Shown here one piece after another: positions 27,030-35,060 of a stretch of DNA of 64,000 nucleotides. The position numbers and the translations under genes are program-made. The notes under the pieces were generated by a model that did no database searches, was not told the DNA's origin, and was given only the letters and a program-made list of their open reading frames with translations. Numbering within the stretch: the stretch's first letter is position 1; every line of letters starts with the position of its first letter. Source of the DNA: Mesonia hippocampi. Lineage in GTDB: Bacteria > Bacteroidota > Bacteroidia > Flavobacteriales > Flavobacteriaceae. The stretch covers positions 124,001 through 188,000 of the forward strand of contig NZ_JACIFO010000003.1 of NCBI RefSeq assembly GCF_014197445.1, given 5' to 3'.

Positions 27030-28283
27030 TTGCAGCTACTCTATAATATTCTTATACACATTACAGGCATCGGTTTAAAAATAAGCGCGCTTTTTAGTTC
27101 TAAAATGAAGTTATTTATAAACGGCAGAAAATTTGTTTGGAAGCATTTAAACAAAACTTTCACAATTCAAGATAAAATTATTTGGATACATGCCGCCTCT
27201 TTAGGTGAGTATGAGCAGGCTGTACCTGTAATTGAAGCACTAAAAAGAGATTTCCCTACCTATAAAATTCTTATTAGCTTTTTCTCTCCGTCGGGCTATG
27301 AAATTAAAAAAAATAATTTACTGGCAGATTGCACTATTTACCTTCCTTTAGATACCAAAAAAAATGCAAAGCGCTTTGTGGCAAGCCTTAATATACAACT
27401 CGCTATTTTTGTGAAATACGAAGTTTGGCCAAACTACCTTAAAGAATTACATAGCAGAGGAATTCCAAAAATGATTATTTCGGGAGTTTTTCGTGAAAAT
27501 CAAATCTATTTTAAACCTTATGGAAAATTTTTACAGCAAGCTTTATTTTCTTTCGATTATATTTTTACCCAAGAAGAAAGCTCTAAAAACCTATTGCTTG
27601 CCAATGGTTATAAAAATGCAATTCTAGGAGGCGATACACGTTACGATAGGGTTTATAAACAACGCACACATAACAATAATGTTCCGTTTATCGATGAGTT
27701 TATCGACGGAAAAATCTGCATTGTATGTGGAAGCACTTGGCCTGAAGACGAAAAAGCAATTATTGATTATATCAACCAGACAAAACATGATGTTAAATTG
27801 ATTATAGCCCCTCATGTAGTTAAAGAAAATCATATTAATATGATTTATAAACAACTACAAGTGCCTACACAAAAATATTCTCAACTTACCACTAGTAGCA
27901 ACGTAAAAAACACCCAAGTACTGTTAATAGACAGTATAGGACTTTTAAGTAAACTATACAGCTATGCTGCTTTTGCCTACGTTGGTGGAGCAATGGGAAA
28001 CACAGGACTACACAATATTTTAGAACCTGCAACCTTTGGAATTCCAATAATAATTGGGGTAAATCATAAAAAATTTCCAGAAGCTATAGCCATGAAACAA
28101 GCAGGTGGGTTAATTGAGGTTGCTAATGATTATGAATTAAAATTAGCTTTTAATAATTTTTTAACAACCCCCCAAACTTGTTTTAATATGGGAAACAATG
28201 CCATACAGTTTGTAATGAGCCAACTAAATGCTACCCAGAAAATAATACATCTAATCGATGAAAAAAAATTAATTTCCGTTTAG
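27030..28283 (+). CDS. waaA: 3-deoxy-D-manno-octulosonic acid (KDO) transferase
   Basis: 417 residues using a TTG start at 27030. No ATG precedes the conserved N-terminus (LLYNILIHITGIGLKISALFSSKMK), and the next ATG would cut it off. GT30 glycosyltransferase that adds KDO from CMP-KDO to lipid A at the inner membrane. Motifs: IWIHAASLGEYEQ (about residues 49-61), FVKYEVWPNYL (about 129-139), CGSTWPEDE (about 235-243), and AYVGGAMGNTGLHNILEPATFGIPI (about 315-339). All family residues seem intact. Confidence 0.9.
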   Translation: MQLLYNILIHITGIGLKISALFSSKMKLFINGRKFVWKHLNKTFTIQDKIIWIHAASLGEYEQAVPVIEALKRDFPTYKILISFFSPSGYEIKKNNLLADCTIYLPLDTKKNAKRFVASLNIQLAIFVKYEVWPNYLKELHSRGIPKMIISGVFRENQIYFKPYGKFLQQALFSFDYIFTQEESSKNLLLANGYKNAILGGDTRYDRVYKQRTHNNNVPFIDEFIDGKICIVCGSTWPEDEKAIIDYINQTKHDVKLIIAPHVVKENHINMIYKQLQVPTQKYSQLTTSSNVKNTQVLLIDSIGLLSKLYSYAAFAYVGGAMGNTGLHNILEPATFGIPIIIGVNHKKFPEAIAMKQAGGLIEVANDYELKLAFNNFLTTPQTCFNMGNNAIQFVMSQLNATQKIIHLIDEKKLISV

Positions 28284-28337
28284 AGCTTAAGAAATGATAA
28301 ATTTTATTAAAAAATAATATAAAAAAAATAAAAACAT

Positions 28338-28345
28338 TATCTTTG
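28338..28345 (+). promoter_or_regulatory. Candidate -7 box for the coiled-coil lipoprotein gene
   Basis: TATCTTTG, an exact TAnnTTTG match, 58 bp before the ATG at 28404. -33 not clear. Confidence 0.45.
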
Positions 28346-28403
28346 TATCTACGATCAACATATAATACTAAATTAATTTTAACTCTAAAAACACTAACTC
28401 GTT

Positions 28404-28757
28404 ATGAAAAAGTTATTTGTAGGTGCAATGGCACTATCAATGGTATTAGCGGTAACTTCTTGTAGAGAAACTACCAAAGAGGACGCTAAAGAAGCTGTAG
28501 AAACAGCTAAAGACAACGCAAAAGAAACAGCTAAAGAAACTAAAAAAGCAGTGAAAGAAGTAGCTGACGAAGCTGGTAAAGAAGCTGAAAAAGCAACTGA
28601 TGCAGCAGAAAAAGCTATCGAAGAAGGAACTGAAAAAGCTAAAGAAGCTGCTAAAGACGCAACAGACGCTGTAAAAGAAGCTGCTGAAAAAACAGGAGAC
28701 GCTATTGAAAAAGGCGCAGAAGACGTTAAGAAAAACGTTAAAGACCTTACTAAATAA
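28404..28757 (+). CDS. Lys/Glu/Ala-rich coiled-coil lipoprotein
   Basis: 117 residues. Lipoprotein signal with Cys at about residue 20 (VTSCRET). The whole mature part is made of A, E, K, D and T in an amphipathic 11-residue-like pattern (KEAVETAKDNAKETAKETKKA..., ATDAVKEAAEKTGDAIEKG), with no aromatic residue and no Cys after the lipid anchor. It looks like a long helix tethered to a membrane. The repeat style is reminiscent of LEA/apolipoprotein-like proteins or YtxH-type stress proteins. Function unknown. It has its own promoter-like box and terminator. Confidence 0.7.
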   Translation: MKKLFVGAMALSMVLAVTSCRETTKEDAKEAVETAKDNAKETAKETKKAVKEVADEAGKEAEKATDAAEKAIEEGTEKAKEAAKDATDAVKEAAEKTGDAIEKGAEDVKKNVKDLTK

Positions 28758-28778
28758 GAAGTCTTTCTATCTTATAAA

Positions 28779-28816
28779 AAGCCCTATGAATAACTTTCAT
28801 AGGGCTTCTTTTTTTA
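28779..28816 (+). terminator. Terminator of the coiled-coil lipoprotein gene
   Basis: 12-bp stem AAGCCCTATGAA / TTCATAGGGCTT with loop TAACT, followed by T-rich CTTTTTTT. Confidence 0.9.
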
Positions 28817-28910
28817 TCCGTATTAAAGTAGTTTTTATCGTATAATTCCCACCAAAAAACCTATGATAGCATCCAATAAAGTTGATTACTACTACCAAGC
28901 TATTTACTTT

Positions 28911-31769
28911 TTAACCATCCATCCCATTTATAAATGTCTCTACAAAATTAACCACCTTTTGTAAAATTCTATCGCCAATAGATTTTCGTTTTAACACCGA
29001 TGGTTTATCTCCTTCAATAAGACCTAGAAGTTCATCTCTTAAGGGTTTTCTTTCGGCATACAGATAATCTTCAATAAGTTTTTGAGTCTTTTCTGATGAT
29101 AGGTTTTCTTCTTTTACAAAGGTTTCAAATGCTTTTTGCTGTTGCTCTGTCCAGAACTTCTCAAACTCTTGTGGAATGCTGTCTGAATCTTCTATTTGAG
29201 GTAAATTATCTTGAATAAATTTTTCAATTAATTCGCGCTTGCTTCTTAGAGTTACTTCACTTTTTAACAATCTAGAAATATCATCTTCGATATTTTTTTT
29301 ATCCTTTTCACTGTGCTTCGACTTAAATTTTGCCAGTAACTCTATAATGTAACTCACGTTTATAGTGTCACGTTTCAATAACTCTAATTCAAAATCGATA
29401 TCATTTAGTATCGATGCTTTTTCTGTGGAAGACTTAACATTAATACCATCTTTTAATTTCATGTATTTAGAAGTGTATTCAGCAAAATCATTTTCACTTA
29501 TATCTAAATCCTTCCATGAAAACTCGGTAAAATGCCCCATTTTCTTATTAAGACGCATAAGAGCTCTAAAAGCATAAACAAACTGTAGTTTTTCGTCTTC
29601 TGTATAAAGTGAATCTACAGCGTCTTCGCTTGGTGTTATTTCTAAAAGTTTTTGTACCGCTTCATTAAATTTATCAACATAAGCTTCATAGGGTTCTAAA
29701 AGAATTTCGGCAATCGCTTCTTTGTTACTAAACAAGGCAATAGCTTCGTCGGTATTTTCTTTTAAATTTCTAAAACTTACAATATTTCCTTGGGTTTTGT
29801 TTTTGTCTAATATGCGGTTTGTACGGCTAAATGCTTGAATTAATCCGTGGTATTTTAAGTTTTTATCTACATACAATGTATTCACATATTTGCTATCAAA
29901 CCCCGTTAAAAACATGTTTGCCACTAATAAAATATCTGTTTCGTTATTTTTAGATTTCTTGGCAACGGTATTGTAATAATTATAATAGCCTTGCGTATCT
30001 TTTATACTTTCTGCCATTCCAAACATTTTATTAAAATCTTCCACATAGGTTTCTAATAACTCTCTTCGGTGCGGACTTGGCACATATTCTGAACTTGGTT
30101 CGGCGGCCATGGCTAGAGCTTTGGTTTGGTAATCTACTTCATCTTGATTTTGAGCGTAACTAAATATGGTTGCAATCTTTAGGTTGTGTTCGCCGTTTTG
30201 CTTTTTTTGTTTAAAAAGTTCATAATATTGAATAACAGCATCTATATCTTGCACGCACATCATGGCACAAAACTTTCTACTTTGTGTTTTTAAGTTGTGA
30301 TATTTAATAATATAATCTACAATGGCGTTTTTACGTTCTGGCGATTCAAAAACCTCTGCTTCATTAATTTCTTCAACCTTTAAATCTATTATATGCTCTT
30401 TTTGTTTGAAGGTTCTAATGTATTCAATAGAAAATTTAAGCACATTATCATCTTTTATAGCATCTGTAATAACATATTTATGCAAACAGTTACCAAACAA
30501 ACTTGCTGTGGTTTTCATACCATCGGAATTCTGTTCTAAAATAGGCGTACCTGTAAATCCGAATAGCTGAATGTTTGAAAAATAACTTACAATGGCTTGG
30601 TGTGTGGACCCAAATTGTGAACGATGGCATTCATCAAAAATAAAAACCATGCGTTGGTCTTGCATGCCTTTCATTTTATAAAGATGCTTTCCTGAAATGG
30701 CATTATTTAATTTTTGAATCGTGGTGACTATGATTTTAACATTAGGATCGTTAAACTTTTTTATAAGTTGACTTGTGTTTTCAGCCGAACTCACACAGCC
30801 CTTGCTAAATTTGTCGTATTCTTGATTGGTTTGATAATCTAAATCTTTTCTATCTACGACAAACACCACTTTTTTTATCGCTGGAATTTTTGAAAGAATC
30901 TGACTAGCCTTAAAACTGGTTAAGGTTTTTCCACTACCGGTAGTGTGCCAGATATACCCATTTTTTTCTACTTTATAACCATTAAGGATTTCGTTTTCTG
31001 TAACCTTTTTAATAATTTTTTCAACCGCATAATACTGATAAGGTCTAAGCACCATAAGACGCTTATCTGTTTCATTCAATACAATATACTTGCAAATAAG
31101 CTTACTTAACTGACATGGCTCTAAAAAGCTATCAGCAAACCCTTTTAAAATATTGTTATAAGGGTTGTTGTTTTCATCTGTCCAATGAAATGTTTGTAAA
31201 TACTCCTGCTTGTGAGTACCAAAATTGCTAAAATATTTAGTATCTACGCCATTACTAATAACGAATAATTGTACGTAATGAAATAGCCCTCTTCCACTTC
31301 CAAAACTATGTTTTTGATAACGATTAATCTGGTTAAAGGCTTCTTTCATTTCCAAACCTCTACGCTTTAATTCTATTTGCACTAAAGGCAAACCATTAAT
31401 TAACAAGGTAACATCGTAGCGGTTTTTATAAGAGCCTTCCATGGTGACTTGGTTGGTAACCTGATATTGGTTTTGACACCAATGCTCGGTATTTAAAAAC
31501 TCGAAATAAAGATTGTCGCCATTATCTCGTACAATATGCTGTTTTTCACGTAGGGTTTTGGCTTTTTCAAACACCGAACCTTTACTTAGTATATTGAGTA
31601 CACGTTCAAACTCGTTAGCTGTAAACCTAATGTTGTTATGGGTTTCTAACTGTGTTTTTAAATTAGCCAATAAAGCTGTTTCGTCTGGAATGCTAACTTT
31701 TGCATACCCCAAGCTTTGTAGTTGTTCTACTAATTTATTTTCTAATATTTGTTCAGATTGTGTGCTCAT
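28911..31769 (-). CDS. hsdR: Type I restriction enzyme, endonuclease/translocase subunit HsdR
   Basis: 952 residues, full length. N-terminal nuclease core: YDVTLLINGLPLVQIELKRRG (about residues 117-137) contains the PD-(D/E)xK Asp and ELK. SF2 translocase motifs follow: Walker A WHTTGSGKTLTSFKA (about 273-287), FIFDECHRSQFG (DECH, about 375) and GFTGTPI (about 405), then helicase C. It cuts unmethylated DNA after translocation when joined to HsdM2S. It is separated from hsdM/hsdS by DUF3800, recombinase and a second hsdS on the opposite strand, although all the hsd core genes read leftward. No frameshift is seen. Confidence 0.95.
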   Translation of the reverse strand: MSTQSEQILENKLVEQLQSLGYAKVSIPDETALLANLKTQLETHNNIRFTANEFERVLNILSKGSVFEKAKTLREKQHIVRDNGDNLYFEFLNTEHWCQNQYQVTNQVTMEGSYKNRYDVTLLINGLPLVQIELKRRGLEMKEAFNQINRYQKHSFGSGRGLFHYVQLFVISNGVDTKYFSNFGTHKQEYLQTFHWTDENNNPYNNILKGFADSFLEPCQLSKLICKYIVLNETDKRLMVLRPYQYYAVEKIIKKVTENEILNGYKVEKNGYIWHTTGSGKTLTSFKASQILSKIPAIKKVVFVVDRKDLDYQTNQEYDKFSKGCVSSAENTSQLIKKFNDPNVKIIVTTIQKLNNAISGKHLYKMKGMQDQRMVFIFDECHRSQFGSTHQAIVSYFSNIQLFGFTGTPILEQNSDGMKTTASLFGNCLHKYVITDAIKDDNVLKFSIEYIRTFKQKEHIIDLKVEEINEAEVFESPERKNAIVDYIIKYHNLKTQSRKFCAMMCVQDIDAVIQYYELFKQKKQNGEHNLKIATIFSYAQNQDEVDYQTKALAMAAEPSSEYVPSPHRRELLETYVEDFNKMFGMAESIKDTQGYYNYYNTVAKKSKNNETDILLVANMFLTGFDSKYVNTLYVDKNLKYHGLIQAFSRTNRILDKNKTQGNIVSFRNLKENTDEAIALFSNKEAIAEILLEPYEAYVDKFNEAVQKLLEITPSEDAVDSLYTEDEKLQFVYAFRALMRLNKKMGHFTEFSWKDLDISENDFAEYTSKYMKLKDGINVKSSTEKASILNDIDFELELLKRDTINVSYIIELLAKFKSKHSEKDKKNIEDDISRLLKSEVTLRSKRELIEKFIQDNLPQIEDSDSIPQEFEKFWTEQQQKAFETFVKEENLSSEKTQKLIEDYLYAERKPLRDELLGLIEGDKPSVLKRKSIGDRILQKVVNFVETFINGMDG

Positions 31770-31859
31770 TTATTTTTTAATTACCCTCAATACAAATGTT
31801 AATAAGTTTGTTTGGAATTCTAAAATATATTATTTTTGTCATATAAAAATATAAGGATT

Positions 31860-31902
31860 GGGGTGTCCCCGGTCGAACTAAAGCCAAACGAAAGTTTGGC
31901 TT
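31860..31902. terminator. Hairpins between hsdR and the DUF3800 gene
   Basis: Two adjacent hairpins: GGGG-TGT-CCCC (31860-31870) and AAGCCAAAC-GAAA-GTTTGGCTT (31881-31902). The second begins 8 bp after the DUF3800 stop on the minus strand and is followed there by TTTAGTT, and on the plus strand by TTGTGTTTTTT, so it could terminate either way. Confidence 0.5.
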
Positions 31903-31909
31903 GTGTTTT

Positions 31910-32686
31910 TTACGGAAACACCTTAAGCCCATATTTTTTACCTTTTTTGGTGTATATTTTCGAGTTTAAAATATCATATGCCGGATTCGCTCTTTTTGGG
32001 TCTATAACATATCTTGCTATGGGATAAGCCACCAAATCCGCCAATTGGAGTCCATTAATATTTTCCTTTTTATCTTTAAATACAATTTTAACATTTACTT
32101 CTTTTAAACGCCGTGCTGAAACATAGTTTGTGCCTCTGGACAATAATCTTTGAAAGTGTTCTGCTAATTTTCTATCTTCCTTTTTTCCTCTTTTTTCTAT
32201 TACAATTTCTAAGTGCTTTTCAACATTTTTAACTTCGTCCAAGCTAAAGATTGCTCTTTCAATGATAAATGAAAGTGCTAGTTCATACACATCATTTGAA
32301 AGCCTGCCATACATTTTTATGTATTTAGCCTTATCAATAGCCGACGAAATAATCCTGTACTTACTGTTTTGTATAATATCATTGATTGTTTCATAAAATT
32401 CTTTTTTGATTTTTAAATCAAATAGAATCTGGAACTCTTTTTCGCACTTCCTGATATCCCTAGAATGAAGAATCACTTTCTTGTTTTTCCAGAACTTACC
32501 TTTTAATGTATTAATTCTATCCCGGATCGTGTTATAATGATCTTCGGAAGTCAATAACCCACAAAGTAAAAAAACGGGAAAAGAAGGATCGAGTTTAACC
32601 AAACCATGATCACCGCTTTCATCTATAAACAAATAGTATTTTTTTTGAGTCACCAACTTAAAAGAAAAAACCTCCCGAGTGTGCAT
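31910..32686 (-). CDS. DUF3800 domain protein (defence-island associated)
   Basis: 258 residues. N-terminal YLFIDESGDHGL (about residues 17-28) and C-terminal INGLQLADLVAYPIARYVI (about 212-230) are the hallmark DUF3800 blocks; acidic residues D, E, D at these positions suggest an RNase H-like, metal-dependent nuclease fold. KVILHSRDIRK lies between. The family often sits in mobile or defence loci, with no settled function. Here it lies between hsdR and the recombinase, suggesting it travels with the restriction system. It is very AT-rich compared with hsdM. Confidence 0.85.
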   Translation of the reverse strand: MHTREVFSFKLVTQKKYYLFIDESGDHGLVKLDPSFPVFLLCGLLTSEDHYNTIRDRINTLKGKFWKNKKVILHSRDIRKCEKEFQILFDLKIKKEFYETINDIIQNSKYRIISSAIDKAKYIKMYGRLSNDVYELALSFIIERAIFSLDEVKNVEKHLEIVIEKRGKKEDRKLAEHFQRLLSRGTNYVSARRLKEVNVKIVFKDKKENINGLQLADLVAYPIARYVIDPKRANPAYDILNSKIYTKKGKKYGLKVFP

Positions 32687-32780
32687 TGTAAAGAGGCACG
32701 GAAAGTGTATTGTGGTTAGTAAATATACAGCTTAATATTGTGAAAACAAAAAAGCTTTTACCATAAAAACTCACGGAATA

Positions 32781-33707
32781 TCATTTTAATGAACGAAACA
32801 TTTGGTTGATAGCTTTTTTCTTTTGTTCAAAGTTGGGGTGTACGTACAAGTTTAAGGTGGTGCTTATGTTGGCGTGTCCCAACAAAACGCTTACCGTTTT
32901 ATAATCGCAATTACTTTCTATGCATCGGGTGGCAAAACTATGGCGGAGTCCGTGGAATTTTAATTTAGGCATACCTATTGCCTCCATTAAATTGTTGTAA
33001 TAGTTTCTGTAAGTTCTGGGTTCGGTTGGGGTGGCTTCGTTGGTAAGCACATAAAAGGAACTGTTTACAATGTTCTTAAAAGGCTTTACCAGTTTTAATA
33101 AATCACTGCTAATGGGAATTTCCCTATGCGAGTTTTTAGTTTTGGGCGTGTCAATAATAAGCTCTGTTTTGCGCGTATGTTCCTCAATGTTATAAATGCG
33201 TTGTATGGTTTTATTAATATGAATCACGCCGTTGGCAATATCTATGTCTTCCCAGGTTAAGGCACACACTTCGCCGATACGCATGCCGGTGCTTAAACAC
33301 AAATACACGCCAAGGTTTCTAAACGTAAAGTTGTTTTTTATGTATTGCATAATGGTTTTTTGTTGCGCTTTACTCAGCACTTCCAATTGGTGTTGTTTTC
33401 TTTCGGTTGGGAATTGAATATCGAAAGGTTGATAGACCAGCCATTTGTGTTTTGCACCAAATTTCAGCACCATTTTTAAAACAATAAGCATGTCCTTAAT
33501 TGTCTTTTTGCTTAAGCCACTTTCTAATTTTTTGAACACAAACGCTTGTGCTTCATCTTCTGTAATGGTGTTTTGATTACCAAACTCTGGCAATAAATGG
33601 TTTTCTAACAGCAATAAATACGAGGAAATGGTAGATTTTTTTACGTATTGTTTTTTGTCTTTTTGCCACATTTTGGCTACTTGTTGAATGCTTTTTTTGG
33701 GGTTCAT
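32781..33707 (-). CDS. Tyrosine recombinase (phage-integrase family)
   Basis: 308 residues from ATG at 33707; a TTG 27 bp upstream is possible but less likely. N-terminal SAM-like core-binding domain (residues about 1-95), then the catalytic domain. Catalytic set: Arg in STGMRIGEV (about 141), His-x-x-Arg in HGLRHSFAT (about 252), His in LLGHANISTT (about 275) and the nucleophile Tyr in LNLYVHPN (about 288). All are present, so it should be active. No phage or transposition genes accompany it. Its place next to two opposed hsdS genes suggests a DNA invertase role (inference). Confidence 0.9.
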   Translation of the reverse strand: MNPKKSIQQVAKMWQKDKKQYVKKSTISSYLLLLENHLLPEFGNQNTITEDEAQAFVFKKLESGLSKKTIKDMLIVLKMVLKFGAKHKWLVYQPFDIQFPTERKQHQLEVLSKAQQKTIMQYIKNNFTFRNLGVYLCLSTGMRIGEVCALTWEDIDIANGVIHINKTIQRIYNIEEHTRKTELIIDTPKTKNSHREIPISSDLLKLVKPFKNIVNSSFYVLTNEATPTEPRTYRNYYNNLMEAIGMPKLKFHGLRHSFATRCIESNCDYKTVSVLLGHANISTTLNLYVHPNFEQKKKAINQMFRSLK

Positions 33708-33740
33708 TGTTTTGAATTTTCGTTGAAAACCCAAAACTAC

Positions 33741-33830
33741 ACTTAAGGATTTTAAACATAAAGGAAAGTAATTCGGGAAAAGATTTCCTTAAGTATTTTA
33801 GAAATTTATGTTCCCACCAAAGGAAATATC
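33741..33830. repeat. Cluster of AAGGA(A) direct and inverted repeats
   Basis: Between the recombinase start and the second hsdS: ACTTAAGGA (33741-33749) with its exact complement TCCTTAAGT (33786-33794), and AAGGAAA (33761) with TTTCCTT (33784), then another AAAGGAAAT (33820). The density is unusual for 90 bp. They may be recombinase-binding sites or an operator for the recombinase gene; that is inference. Confidence 0.45.
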
Positions 33831-35060
33831 CCTAAATTGAGGTTTCCGGGGTTTAATGAGGAGTGGAAAAAAAGAGTGTTCAATAATATTTATTCGTTTA
33901 AAAAAACAAATTCATACTCTCGTGAAAATCTTAATTATGAAAAAGGAGAAATAAAAAACATTCATTATGGAGATATTCATACTAAATTCAACTCACTGTT
34001 TGATATTGATATTGAAATAGTACCTTTCATAAATAAAGAAATAGATACGAAATCTATTGATGAAGATAATTATTTAAAAGTAGGCGATTTAGTTATAGCG
34101 GATGCTTCAGAAGATTATAATGATATTGGAAAAACAATTGAAATAAAAAATCTAAATAAAGAAAAATTAGTAGCAGGATTACATACGTTTTTAGCAAGGA
34201 AAGAATCAAAAGAAATAGTAAATGGTTTTGCTTCTTTTTTAATGAAAACTTATGAGGTAAGAATACAGATAATGAAAATTGCTCAAGGCACTAAGGTCTT
34301 GGGAATTTCAAAAGGAAGATTAGAAAAAATTAAATTAACTTTTCCTGAAATTGAAGAACAACATAAATTAGTAGATTTTCTAACTTTAATTGACGCTCGC
34401 ATCCAAACCTCTAACAAAATAGTTGAAGACTTAAAATCCCTCTCCAAAGGATTGCAACAAAAGATATTTTCTCAACAATTACGATTTAAGGACGATAATG
34501 GAAATGATTTTTCTGAATGGGAATTTAAAAACGGAAATTTACTGTTCAAGAATATATCAGATAAAGAGCACAATTCCGATTTGCCAATTCTTGCAATTAC
34601 TCAAGATAAAGGTGCTATTCCAAGAGATTTGATTGACTATAACATTGGAGTTACAGCAAAAAGTGTAAGCGCCTATAAAGTTGTTCAAGAGGGTGATTTT
34701 ATTATAAGTTTAAGGTCTTTTCAAGGAGGAATAGAATACTCTAATTACAAAGGGATTTGTAGTCCTGCATATATTATTTTAAGACCTATAAAAAATATGA
34801 ATCGAGTGTTTTATAAGTATTATTTAAAAACAGCTGCCTACATCATAGAATTAAATAGAAAACTTGAAGGTATTAGAGATGGTAAAATGATTAGTTATAA
34901 ATACTTCTCTGAAATAAAATTACCCTATCCTTCATTAGAAGAACAAACCAAAATCGCCAATTTTCTTTCATCCCTTGATGCAAAACTGGACAAAGAAAAG
35001 CAACTTTTAGAGCAATATCAACAACAGAAAAAGTTTTTACTGCAAAACTTATTTATATAA
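33762..35060 (+). pseudogene. Second type I specificity subunit hsdS', apparently silent cassette
   Basis: The frame is open from 33762 to 35060 with no ATG before the conserved HsdS N-terminus; a TTG at 33837 (LRFPGFNEEW) would give 407 residues. It contains both target-recognition domains and both conserved helical spacers (KGLQQKIFSQQLRFKD at the centre, LLEQYQQQKKFLLQNLFI at the end), so it is complete except for the start. It lies tail to tail with the expressed hsdS, their 3' ends overlapping by 8 bp. The target-recognition domains differ from those of the partner. Called silent because no start codon or promoter is visible in front. Confidence 0.75.
33843..33866. repeat. Left arm of inverted repeat flanking the hsdS pair
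   Basis: 24 bp, TTTCCGGGGTTTAATGAGGA + GTGG. The reverse complement of 36193-36216 matches at 22 of 24 positions. Encodes FPGFNEEW in the silent copy. Confidence 0.65.

Noticed and set aside
34441-34540. Central hsdS helix region as a second recombination site within the pair
   Set aside because: The protein motif is conserved (QKIF..Q..RFKD), but the nucleotide match to the other copy is poor, so recombination there is not supported.
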